Source of the DNA: an uncultured Candidatus Pelagibacter sp.
GTDB taxonomy: Bacteria; Pseudomonadota; Alphaproteobacteria; Pelagibacterales; Pelagibacteraceae
Length of the DNA stretch: 38,248 nt
NCBI GenBank assembly: GCA_905616395.1
Contig: CAJQSQ010000041.1
Coordinates: 1-38,248 of the forward strand
Direction of reading: 5' to 3'
In this document: positions 1 to 7,770 of the stretch, piece by piece
Numbering within the stretch: position 1 is the first letter of the stretch
Layout: each line of letters starts with the position of its first letter
The notes under the pieces: model-generated
Told to the model about the DNA's origin: nothing
What the model saw: the letters and a program-made list of their open reading frames with translations, nothing else
The model's database searches: none
Made by a program: the position numbers and the translations under genes

Positions 1-891
1 TTTGATGCAAATATTAATGCTAATGATGAGCTATATTCACAGTCAAAATTAATTGAATTAAGCAAAGGTTGTGACGCAATTTTGACATCTCTAACAGAAA
101 AAATGGATGAAGATACGATCAATAAACTTCCAAATACTATCAAGATAATATCTAATTTCGCTGTCGGCTTTGCAAATATAGACTTAGAAGCTGCAAAAAA
201 AAGAGGAATAGCAGTTACAAACACTCCTGATGTTTTAACAGATGCTACAGCAGAGATTGCGATGCTTTTAATACTTGGTGCTGCAAGAAGAGCTCCAGAG
301 GGAATTGAGCATGCAAAAAATAGTGATTGGAAATGGTCTGCAGACTTTTTAATTGGTAAACAATTAACAGGAGCAAGACTGGGAATTTTGGGAATGGGAA
401 GGATTGGAAGAGTAGTTGCAAAACTTTCAAGGCCTTTTGGAATGGAAATTCACTATCACAATAGATCTAAATTAACTCCAGAACTTGAAGAAGGTGCAAT
501 TTATCACGAAAATATTAAAAGCTTATTCTCAGTTTCTGATGTTTTGGCAATTAATTGTCCAGCTACAAAAGAGACTGTGAATATAATTAATAAAGAAACT
601 TTAGAATATTTTCCAACTGGTGCAATAATTACAAATAGTGCAAGAGGAGATATGATTGATGACGAGGCTATGTTGGATGCACTAGATAGAAGAAAGATTT
701 ATGCAGTTGGATTGGATGTTTATAAAGGTGAACCAAACCTAAATTCTGGTTATTTAAAAAACAAGAGTGCTTTTATTTTACCTCACCTTGGAAGCTCAAC
801 AAAACAGACAAGAACAGCTATGGGTGATTTAGCAGTTGATAATATTGATGAGTTTTTTAAAACTGGAAATTGTAAGAATAAAGTAAATTAA
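1..891 (+). CDS. D-2-hydroxyacid dehydrogenase (glyoxylate/hydroxypyruvate reductase type), 5'-truncated by the window
   Basis: The reading frame is open from base 1, so the gene starts outside the window; a TTG at 82 is only an internal codon. The product belongs to the NAD(P)-dependent D-2-hydroxyacid dehydrogenases, which reduce 2-oxoacids such as glyoxylate or hydroxypyruvate in the cytoplasm. The Rossmann motif GMGRIG is encoded at 391-408. The usual catalytic set is visible in order: Arg in NSARGDMIDD, Glu in YKGEPNLN, and His in LPHLGSSTKQT. The C-terminus is complete. An MFS carrier follows after 27 nt on the same strand and may move a related organic acid. GhrB/GyaR-like glyoxylate reductase is the best guess; substrate cannot be fixed from sequence. 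Confidence 0.85.
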   Translation, partial: FDANINANDELYSQSKLIELSKGCDAILTSLTEKMDEDTINKLPNTIKIISNFAVGFANIDLEAAKKRGIAVTNTPDVLTDATAEIAMLLILGAARRAPEGIEHAKNSDWKWSADFLIGKQLTGARLGILGMGRIGRVVAKLSRPFGMEIHYHNRSKLTPELEEGAIYHENIKSLFSVSDVLAINCPATKETVNIINKETLEYFPTGAIITNSARGDMIDDEAMLDALDRRKIYAVGLDVYKGEPNLNSGYLKNKSAFILPHLGSSTKQTRTAMGDLAVDNIDEFFKTGNCKNKVN

Positions 892-918
892 CTTTATTAT
901 AAGATCCAAATTTAAATT

Positions 919-2136
919 ATGGAAAAAGTAATTTTGCCTAAAAAAAAAGCAATTACTATTTTTTTAGTTTTTGCTTTTGGGTACTATATTTCAAATTTAT
1001 TAAGAGCAATCACTGCAACTATTTCACCAGAACTTGTATCAGAATTTAATTTGTCAGCTGGTAATTTAGGACTTTTAGGAGGTGGTTATTTTTTAGGATT
1101 TGCATTGGTTCAAATTCCTTTAGGATATTTGTTAGATAAAAGTGGACCAAAAAAAATAGTTTCCTACTTTTTATTAATTGCAATTATTGGAATGATTTCA
1201 TTTTCTTTGTCACAGAATTTTATTTCTCTTTTGATTTCTAGAGCTTTAATTGGTGCGGGTGTCGGAGCATGTTTAATGGGCCCTTTAACTGCTTACAGAG
1301 TTTGGTTTCAAGACGAGACTCAACAAAGAGCAAACTCATGGATGTTAATGACAGGTGCAATAGGAATGTTATCTTCTAGTTTACCTGTTCAATTTTTTTT
1401 ACCAATAATAGGATGGAGATCAATATTTGGAACCTTAGCAATTCTAACTCTTTTTTGTATTATATTGATTATTATTTTTATTCCTAACTGGAATAAAGCA
1501 AACGTTCAAAATACATCTGATGACAAAGGTTCTTTAAAAGAAGTTTGGCAGAATAAATTTTTTAAAAGTTTAGTACCGATGGGCTTCTTTAATTATGGTG
1601 GATTATTTGCAATCCAAACTTTATGGGCAGGACCGTGGATGGTTAAAGTATCTGGGTATACACCAGAAGAAAGCGCAAATGGTTTATTTATTATTTATCT
1701 TTCCCTACTTTTTTCCTTTTTAACTTGGGGATACTTTGTCCCAAAATTTTCTAAAAATGTTTCTGATGCAATAAAGTTATTAAAGTTTGGCGCACCATTA
1801 AACTTAATAGTATTAGCCTTTATAATTTACCTAGGACCAAAAGCTGGAGCATCTCATTGGGCACTTTTTGCTGTAAGTTCAGTATTCTTATCTTTAAGTC
1901 AGCCTGCTGTTGGAATGGCTTTTTCACTTTCAAATGCTGGAAAGGCATTAACTTCCTTTAATCTACTTCTTTTTATTGGAGCATTTGCACTTCAGTGGAT
2001 TATTGGGGTTATTATTGATCTTACAATGAACTTGGGCTTTTCAGAAATTTTAGGCTTTAGAATTGCTATGATATTCTTTTTATTAACATCTTCTTTTTCT
2101 TACTTATTTTTTTTGATAAAAAATTCTAAAAATTAA
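919..2136 (+). CDS. MFS transporter
   Basis: This is a 405-residue, strongly hydrophobic protein with the repeated membrane segments expected of a 12-helix major facilitator. The loop after the second helix carries GYLLDKSGPKK, a good match to the MFS motif A (G-x3-D-x2-G-x-[KR]). It is an inner-membrane secondary transporter; the substrate is not evident. It follows the hydroxyacid dehydrogenase closely and may be cotranscribed with it, which weakly suggests an organic acid. Its stop lies 2 nt from the stop of the convergent GAF/Fis regulator, leaving no room for a separate terminator. Confidence 0.85.
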   Translation: MEKVILPKKKAITIFLVFAFGYYISNLLRAITATISPELVSEFNLSAGNLGLLGGGYFLGFALVQIPLGYLLDKSGPKKIVSYFLLIAIIGMISFSLSQNFISLLISRALIGAGVGACLMGPLTAYRVWFQDETQQRANSWMLMTGAIGMLSSSLPVQFFLPIIGWRSIFGTLAILTLFCIILIIIFIPNWNKANVQNTSDDKGSLKEVWQNKFFKSLVPMGFFNYGGLFAIQTLWAGPWMVKVSGYTPEESANGLFIIYLSLLFSFLTWGYFVPKFSKNVSDAIKLLKFGAPLNLIVLAFIIYLGPKAGASHWALFAVSSVFLSLSQPAVGMAFSLSNAGKALTSFNLLLFIGAFALQWIIGVIIDLTMNLGFSEILGFRIAMIFFLLTSSFSYLFFLIKNSKN

Positions 2137-2138
2137 TT

Positions 2139-3221
2139 TTATTTTAAATGTTTGTAGATTGTAGTTCGTGAAACACCAAGTTTCCTAGAAACTGCACTAA
2201 TATTCCCAGTTTCTAAAAAAGTAGATTTAATTAAAATACATCTATCTTCTTTAAACTTTGAGCCCCTACAGTTATTGCATGCATAATTTTTTATTTTTAT
2301 TTCTTTAGATATTCTTTTCTTAAAATTTTGACTCTTTATTATAAAAACAGATGAACCCAAATGATCAGAAATTTTTGTTATTTTATTTTGCAAAATTTCA
2401 TTTGCAATTGAAGAAAATGAAGTAATAAAAATATTATTAAACTTTTCATTCTTTATTGTTAAGAGTCCATGTAGCATAATTCTTGCATTTGAATTAGAGC
2501 CAACAATAAATCCATCACCATTAATCGCAAGTAGACCAACACTATTAGTGCTTAAATATTCTTGACGTGGATGGAATGATAAAATTAGTTCATCTTTAAA
2601 TTGATTTAAAAATAATTTTGTTTCGATACTTTTTGTAGTAAGTTTAACAAGAGCCAGGGTATGCTGTTCTCTTGAATGAACATCAGTAGAGGCATCTATT
2701 ATACCAATAGTTTTTCCTTCATGATTTAGTATTGGACTTGCAAAACAAGATAATTTTCCATGTGACTCAAAAAAATGCTCTTTACCTGAGACTATTGAAT
2801 CTTTATTAAGAGTAACCACTTGTCCTAATCCATTTGTACCCCCAATTTCTTCTCTCCAAATTGAACCTGGTATTACAATTTTTCCAACATCAGTTTTGAG
2901 ACAAGTTTTATCATAAATAGTATCCATAACTGATCCATCACTATCAGAGTATGCTACCATAAAATTTGTCCCTGCTATTTGTGAGTATAAAAGCTCAAGT
3001 TCAGGATTTATTAATTTTCGAATGTATTCATTTTTTTCTTTAAGTTCATCAAGCTCTTTAGAAGTAAGAATTGTTCTCTTTGGATTTTTAAGCGGATCTA
3101 GTCCACTTGAAATACATCTTTTCCAACTATCAGAAATATCTTTATCAATCAAAGAAGGTAAAAAACCTCTTCTCTTAGTAAGGTCTGAGAATTCTTTTTC
3201 AAAAGATATTAAATTTGACAT
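2139..3221 (-). CDS. GAF/PAS-like/Fis-HTH transcriptional regulator (AcoR-like, without AAA+ domain)
   Basis: This 360-residue regulator looks like AcoR-type activators of alcohol and acetoin catabolism, but shortened. The N-terminal part (about 1-70) has the conserved ISDSWKRCISSGLDP segment. A GAF domain (about 80-200) contains WREEIGGTNGLGQ and the HFFESHGKLSCFASPI stretch typical of the family. A PAS-like segment follows (FHPRQEYLSTNSVGLLAING). The last 45 residues form a Fis-type helix-turn-helix (ETGNISAVSRKLGVSRTTIY). The sigma-54 AAA+ ATPase that normally lies between PAS and HTH is absent. Just before the HTH is a Cys cluster, CNNC then Cys after RGSKFKEDR, a possible metal or redox site. 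It is divergent from the alcohol dehydrogenase at 3376 and probably controls it; effector unknown. Confidence 0.85.
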   Translation of the reverse strand: MSNLISFEKEFSDLTKRRGFLPSLIDKDISDSWKRCISSGLDPLKNPKRTILTSKELDELKEKNEYIRKLINPELELLYSQIAGTNFMVAYSDSDGSVMDTIYDKTCLKTDVGKIVIPGSIWREEIGGTNGLGQVVTLNKDSIVSGKEHFFESHGKLSCFASPILNHEGKTIGIIDASTDVHSREQHTLALVKLTTKSIETKLFLNQFKDELILSFHPRQEYLSTNSVGLLAINGDGFIVGSNSNARIMLHGLLTIKNEKFNNIFITSFSSIANEILQNKITKISDHLGSSVFIIKSQNFKKRISKEIKIKNYACNNCRGSKFKEDRCILIKSTFLETGNISAVSRKLGVSRTTIYKHLK

Positions 3222-3337
3222 TTCTTATTTTAAGACTTTATTAAAAATCAACAACCAACCAGAAGTTGTATTTTGTTAACTTTCTGGACACTTTTTTGTC
3301 TGATTGACTCTCTGTTATCAGTCATATTGGATAGAGT

Positions 3338-3359
3338 TTGTTAATACAAAAATTAACAA
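3338..3359. promoter_or_regulatory. Perfect 8-bp inverted repeat, candidate operator in the regulator/adh gap
   Basis: TTGTTAAT (3338-3345) and ATTAACAA (3352-3359) form a perfect dyad with a 6-nt spacer, 16 nt upstream of the adh start codon. A further half-site-like TTGTTAAC lies at 3273-3280, and a GACA-N6-TGTC dyad at 3287-3300. All sit in the 154-bp divergent gap (3222-3375). A TTGACT at 3304-3309 could be a -35 element, but I see no convincing -10 box at the right distance. The dyads may be binding sites for the divergent Fis-HTH regulator; this is inference. Confidence 0.4.
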
Positions 3360-3375
3360 GTGGGAGAGAGAAATT

Positions 3376-4437
3376 ATGAAGGCACAAGTTTTACATAAGT
3401 ATAATCCAAAAATGGATGAAAAAGTTTGGGTTACCGAGCAAGAAATGCCAGATCCAAAATTAGAAAAATCATCAGATGTTATTGTTAAAATTGGTGCCGC
3501 AGGAGTTTGTAGAACTGACCTACATATTATTGAAGGTGTTTGGGAACACATTCAAGATCCAAAAGGAGATTTGTTACCTATGGTTATGGGTCATGAAAAT
3601 GCTGGATGGGTTGAAGAAGTAGGAAAAGATGTTGTTGGATTTAAAAAAGGTGACCCAGTTATTTTGCACCCAATTATTTCAGGAACTGATGGAACTTGTT
3701 TAAGCTGTCGTAGAGGTTTAGATCAACATGCTGAAGATGGAGCATTTCCAGGTTTGAATATTAAAGAAGGTGGGTATGCAGAATTACTTAAAACAAGTGT
3801 GCGTAATTTAATTAAACTACCTACTATATTAGCACCAAAAGATGTTGCGCCATTTTCTGATGCTGGATTAACTGCTTACAGAGTTGTTAAAAAAGCTACT
3901 AGACATTTATTACCAGGTCAGACTTGTGTAATTATTGGTGCTGGTGGACTTGGCCATATTGCAATTCAATGTTTAAAAGCGATGTGTGCAGCAAATATTA
4001 TTATTGTTGAAAAATCTGCTGAAGCATTAAAACATGCAATGTCGCTTGGTGGTGATGAGGGAGTTTTAATTGACGGTAATGAAACTGAAAGAGTTTTAGA
4101 GCTTACCAAAGGTAAAGGTGGCGAAGCTGTAATCGATTTTGTTGGTGAAAAAGGATCAACAGCAATGGGTATTAAAATGACAGCAGGTAGTGGATATTAT
4201 TACATTGTTGGTTATGGTGAAGAAATCAGAGTTTTAGCTGTTGATGTAATTATTTCGGAAAAAACAATAGTTGGAAATTTAGTAGGAACGTGGTCTGAGT
4301 TATATGAGTTGATGGAGTTAGCTAACAAAGGGTTAGTTACACTTTCTATGCAAGAATATAAATTAGGCGATGCTAATAAAGCGCTTCATGATCTTAACGA
4401 AGGTAAAGTTAAGGGAAGAGCCGTTTTAGTTCCATAA
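3376..4437 (+). CDS. Zinc-dependent NAD(P) alcohol dehydrogenase (MDR family)
   Basis: A medium-chain dehydrogenase/reductase of 353 residues, expected to oxidise a primary, secondary or polyol alcohol to the carbonyl in the cytoplasm. The ATG at 3376, preceded by GGGAGAGAG, is chosen over the in-frame start at 3304, which would add a non-conserved 24-residue leader. Probable catalytic zinc ligands are Cys45 (GVCRTDLH), His73 with Glu74 (GHEN) and Asp162 (SDAGLTAY). The cofactor motif is IGAGGLGHI. The structural-zinc lobe is eroded: CLSC is present, but the third and fourth cysteines are missing (RRGLDQHAEDGAFPG). It lies directly before an ABC importer and opposite an AcoR-like regulator, so the imported compound may be its substrate. 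Confidence 0.88.
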   Translation: MKAQVLHKYNPKMDEKVWVTEQEMPDPKLEKSSDVIVKIGAAGVCRTDLHIIEGVWEHIQDPKGDLLPMVMGHENAGWVEEVGKDVVGFKKGDPVILHPIISGTDGTCLSCRRGLDQHAEDGAFPGLNIKEGGYAELLKTSVRNLIKLPTILAPKDVAPFSDAGLTAYRVVKKATRHLLPGQTCVIIGAGGLGHIAIQCLKAMCAANIIIVEKSAEALKHAMSLGGDEGVLIDGNETERVLELTKGKGGEAVIDFVGEKGSTAMGIKMTAGSGYYYIVGYGEEIRVLAVDVIISEKTIVGNLVGTWSELYELMELANKGLVTLSMQEYKLGDANKALHDLNEGKVKGRAVLVP

Positions 4438-4459
4438 TAATAAATAACGAGAGGGATAA

Positions 4460-5995
4460 ATGAAAATAATAAAAACTTGCTTAAGTGCTATGATATCAGG
4501 TGTACTGATATTTAGTCCAGCTTTTGCAGATAAGTGGAGCGATCAATTTCCACATATCAAAGCAACAGGAGATATTTCTGGTGACTGTTCTTATGAAGAA
4601 ATTTCAAAAAAGAACTACAAAGGAAAAACTCTAAAAATAAATACGCATGCAGTTCCAGTAATTGGACAGCCTACAGCTCTTCACGCTGAACAGTTTGCTA
4701 AATTAACAGGAGCAACAGTAGATGTAACACATACACCAGCAGGTGATTTGTATGCAAAAGCTATGGTTCCTTTTAAAGCTGGTCAATCTCCATACGATAT
4801 CGTATTTGGATTTTCTAACTTTATAAATGACTGGAGACAATACTTAGCACCAGTTCCAAAAAAATACATGAACACAAAAGAGATGAAAGATGTAACAAAA
4901 TCTCATGTGGGTGTTTCTTCTTGGGATGGAACTATGTATCAATATCCAGTTGATGGAGACAGGCATTATCTAAAATACAGAAAAGATGTAATTGATAATC
5001 CTGAGATGCAAAAAAAATACAAAGCAGATACTGGTAAAGAGTTAAAAGTTCCTACAACTTGGAAAGAATATGGCGAAATGGCCAAATACTTTAACGGTTG
5101 GGATTGGGATGGAGATGGAGAAAAAGAATACGGTTCAGCTGAAGTTATGAAAAAAGACGACTTAATGTTCGCAGCTTTTTTCAGTAGATCGGTGGCGTAT
5201 GCTAAAAATCCAAGAACTCCAGGTGGTTTCTTTTTTGATTTAGAAACTATGAAACCAAATATTAATAATCCAGGGTTTGTTGAAGCTTTAACTGACTGGG
5301 TAGAAGCTACCAAGTATGTTCCTCCAGGAGGAATTAACTTTGGACTAGGTGATGAAATTGGATCATTTGGTGGTGGCCAAACTTTGTTTAGTTTTTCATG
5401 GGATGATGCTTTTATTGCAGCGATGCAAGACGACAGTCCTATTAAAAATAAAGTAGGTACAGCTCCTCTTCCAGGTGCAGATAAAGTTTGGAATAGAGTA
5501 TCTGGCAAATGGGATAACAAATATAATCAAGCACCATACATAGTATGGGGTTGGGCAGTAGGTGTTGCTAAGAAAAGTAAAGTACAAGAGATGGCGTTTG
5601 ACTATCTATGTTTCTTTTCTAACGGAGCAAACCACCAAGCTGACTTAGCTATTGGTAATTTTGGTGTTAATCCATTTAAAAACTCTGATTTTGATCCAAA
5701 TCTTTATATAGATACAATGGGTTGGGACGCAGATATTGCTAAAAGTTATACTAAGACACTTAAAGATATGGAAAAAAGTAAGAATAGAGTTTTCCCTTTA
5801 AGAGTACGTGGTGTATTTGAGTTCACTAGTGCGGTTGCAACTGGAACTTCTAAGGCTTTAGCTGGACAGCTATCACCTCAAGAAGCGTTAGATGAAGTCG
5901 CTAAAGAGTGGGAAGCAATTGTCAAAAGAGTAGGAAAATCAGCAGTACAAGAAGATTATGCTGTTGGTGTCAAAATGGAAGACAACAAGTTATAA
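4460..5995 (+). CDS. ABC transporter periplasmic substrate-binding protein (carbohydrate/polyol class)
   Basis: This 511-residue exported protein starts with a clear Sec signal peptide (Lys-containing start, hydrophobic core, cleavage near SPAFA). It has the layout of large family-1 solute-binding proteins for sugars, polyols or glycerol derivatives: a TLKINTHAVP strand, a KAGQSPYDIVFG segment, and WDGTMYQYPVDGD, similar in position to the permissive-hinge segment of sugar-binding proteins. It is rich in Trp and Tyr, as expected for a pocket stacking against hydroxylated carbon chains. It captures the ligand in the periplasm for the permeases at 6059 and 6922. It does not look specifically like the rhizobial GlpV protein, although the ATPases look GlpS/T-like, so the substrate is open. 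A strong RBS (GAGAGGG) precedes the ATG. Confidence 0.88.
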   Translation: MKIIKTCLSAMISGVLIFSPAFADKWSDQFPHIKATGDISGDCSYEEISKKNYKGKTLKINTHAVPVIGQPTALHAEQFAKLTGATVDVTHTPAGDLYAKAMVPFKAGQSPYDIVFGFSNFINDWRQYLAPVPKKYMNTKEMKDVTKSHVGVSSWDGTMYQYPVDGDRHYLKYRKDVIDNPEMQKKYKADTGKELKVPTTWKEYGEMAKYFNGWDWDGDGEKEYGSAEVMKKDDLMFAAFFSRSVAYAKNPRTPGGFFFDLETMKPNINNPGFVEALTDWVEATKYVPPGGINFGLGDEIGSFGGGQTLFSFSWDDAFIAAMQDDSPIKNKVGTAPLPGADKVWNRVSGKWDNKYNQAPYIVWGWAVGVAKKSKVQEMAFDYLCFFSNGANHQADLAIGNFGVNPFKNSDFDPNLYIDTMGWDADIAKSYTKTLKDMEKSKNRVFPLRVRGVFEFTSAVATGTSKALAGQLSPQEALDEVAKEWEAIVKRVGKSAVQEDYAVGVKMEDNKL

Positions 5996-6004
5996 AAATA
6001 ACTT

Positions 6005-6035
6005 TATGTGGCCACTTTTAATTAGTGGCCACATA
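6005..6035 (+). promoter_or_regulatory. Perfect 11-bp hairpin between binding-protein and permease genes
   Basis: TATGTGGCCAC (6005-6015) pairs perfectly with GTGGCCACATA (6025-6035) around a 9-nt loop. There is no U-run after the stem, so it is not a classic terminator. In ABC operons a stable hairpin right after the binding-protein gene often protects that part of the mRNA from 3' decay, giving more binding protein than permease. The position, 10 nt after the stop codon, fits that role. Confidence 0.65.
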
Positions 6036-6058
6036 CATTACATTCAAAATTCAATTAC

Positions 6059-6919
6059 ATGAACTTTAAACATAAATACGTTTTTTTATTTCCAGGTTTA
6101 TTTGTTCTTATAGGTATCTTAATTTTCCCAATAATATTCGTAGTTCGTTTAAGTTTGTCGGGGTGGAATAGTTATAATGGTTTAAATTTTATAGGCCTTG
6201 AAAACTATATTAGGCTATTCACTGATGACCCACGATTCTGGGAATCATTTATTAGGTTAAGCTTCCTGTCAGTTACAACTGTAACTTTACAGTATGTAAT
6301 TGGTTTTGCTTTAGCACATATGGTTTGGAAGGAAATTAAGTTTCAAAGATTCTTTAGAGTATTATTTTTAATACCCATGATGACTACTCCAGTTATTATG
6401 ACAGTTATTTGGAGAACTTTTTTTCATGAGTCACTAGGGCCTGTTAATGATCTTTTGCAGATATTTGATGTTGCACCAAAATGGCTTACTGATCCGACTT
6501 TAGCTAAAATTACCGTTATTATTGTTGAAGTATGGCAGTGGACACCTTTTATGTTTTTACTATTATTAGCAGGTCTTTTATCACTTCCTAAAGAACCTTT
6601 TTTGGCAGCTGCAATTGATGGAGCAAGTCCAATTAGAAAATTTATTTATGTAACATTTCCATTGATGGCACCCATATCTATTGGAGCAATTATTATTAGA
6701 CTGATTGAAGCTTCTAAAATAATGGATACTGTTTATGTTTTAACCTCGGGTGGTCCAGGAACCTCAACTGAGACATCAAGTTTTTATATTTTTATTAAAG
6801 GATTAAGGGAGTTTCAAATGGGTTATGCAGCCTCAATGTCGTTCACATATTTAATAATAATGATCATAAGTTTAACAGTTATTGCAAAAGTATTAACCAA
6901 ACTATTACTCAAAGATTAA
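6059..6919 (+). CDS. ABC transporter permease, first subunit (MalF/GlpP-like)
   Basis: This 286-residue inner-membrane protein has about six hydrophobic helices and belongs to the binding-protein-dependent transport permeases. The EAA loop that docks on the ATPase is visible as AAAIDGASPIRKFIYVTFPLMAPI (about residues 183-206). It starts 63 nt after the binding protein, behind a stable hairpin, and is followed after 2 nt by the second permease. It forms half of the translocation channel. Sugar/polyol class is clear; exact substrate is not. Confidence 0.9.
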   Translation: MNFKHKYVFLFPGLFVLIGILIFPIIFVVRLSLSGWNSYNGLNFIGLENYIRLFTDDPRFWESFIRLSFLSVTTVTLQYVIGFALAHMVWKEIKFQRFFRVLFLIPMMTTPVIMTVIWRTFFHESLGPVNDLLQIFDVAPKWLTDPTLAKITVIIVEVWQWTPFMFLLLLAGLLSLPKEPFLAAAIDGASPIRKFIYVTFPLMAPISIGAIIIRLIEASKIMDTVYVLTSGGPGTSTETSSFYIFIKGLREFQMGYAASMSFTYLIIMIISLTVIAKVLTKLLLKD

Positions 6920-6921
6920 AT

Positions 6922-7770
6922 ATGGGAAAATTATACACATTCTTAAAATATTTTTTTATTACAGTTTGGACTGTTTTTGTTGTGGCACCTTTTCTTTGGG
7001 CACTTACAACTTCTTTTAAAGATTTTAATTCAGTAAATGGAGGTGTTACTTACATCCCGTGGGTTGATTTTGAACCAAACTTAGAGGGTTGGAGAGTTTT
7101 AATTAAATCTCCAGCACAAGGAGGAGTAGACATTGTAGAACCTTATTTTAATAGTTTGTTTGTAACATGCACTGCAAGTTTAGTTAGCATTATACTTGGA
7201 ACCTTATCTGCTTATGCTCTCTCTAGATATACATTCAAAGCTGGTCCTATAAAAAATAATGACATCACATTCTTCTTTATTTCTCAAAGAATTATGCCAC
7301 CAATTGTTTTATCCATACCTTTCTTTTTATTTCTTGGTGCAGTTAATTTACTAGACAGTCTATTTGGACTAATAGTTGTTTATATTGTTTTGTTAATGCC
7401 AATAGCAGTTTGGATTATGGTTGATTTTTTTAACAAAGTTCCAAGAGAAATAGATGAAACGGCATTGATAGATGGATGTAATCCTTACCAGGCATTTTAT
7501 AAAGTTGTATTACCAAATTCAATACCAGGGTTAATTGTTGCTGGAATGTTTTGTATTATATTTGGTTGGATTGATTTCTTTTTTGCTTTTATTTTAACTT
7601 TTACAGAAGTGCAGTTACTACCTGTAAAAATTGTAGCTTTAAACTCTTCAATAACACCATGGTGGAGCTTATCAGCTTCAGCGCTAGTTTCTGTTGCTCC
7701 GTTAATTGTTGTTGCATTTATTGTTGAGAGATATTTATCAAAAGGAAATCTATCAGGAGCAATTAAATAA
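6922..7770 (+). CDS. ABC transporter permease, second subunit (MalG/GlpQ-like)
   Basis: This 282-residue inner-membrane permease pairs with the preceding one. It has an N-terminal helix, a periplasmic loop (about 35-75), a core of five helices, and the EAA loop ETALIDGCNPYQAFYKVVLP (about 173-192). The Gly in IDG and the Pro after the loop are conserved for ATPase docking. Its stop codon overlaps the start of the next ATPase by one base (TAATG), so translation is probably coupled. Membership of the sugar/polyol uptake class is well supported. Confidence 0.9.
   Translation: MGKLYTFLKYFFITVWTVFVVAPFLWALTTSFKDFNSVNGGVTYIPWVDFEPNLEGWRVLIKSPAQGGVDIVEPYFNSLFVTCTASLVSIILGTLSAYALSRYTFKAGPIKNNDITFFFISQRIMPPIVLSIPFFLFLGAVNLLDSLFGLIVVYIVLLMPIAVWIMVDFFNKVPREIDETALIDGCNPYQAFYKVVLPNSIPGLIVAGMFCIIFGWIDFFFAFILTFTEVQLLPVKIVALNSSITPWWSLSASALVSVAPLIVVAFIVERYLSKGNLSGAIK

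Noticed and set aside
82..891. TTG at 82 as true start of the hydroxyacid dehydrogenase
   Set aside because: The frame is open to base 1 and the upstream residues fit the family, so the gene is truncated by the window edge.
3222..3375. Sigma-54 promoter for the adh gene
   Set aside because: No GG-N10-GC element is visible and the regulator has no AAA+ domain to activate sigma-54.
4966..5520. 184-codon open frame on the minus strand
   Set aside because: It lies fully inside the well-supported binding-protein gene, and its product looks like no family; a shadow frame.
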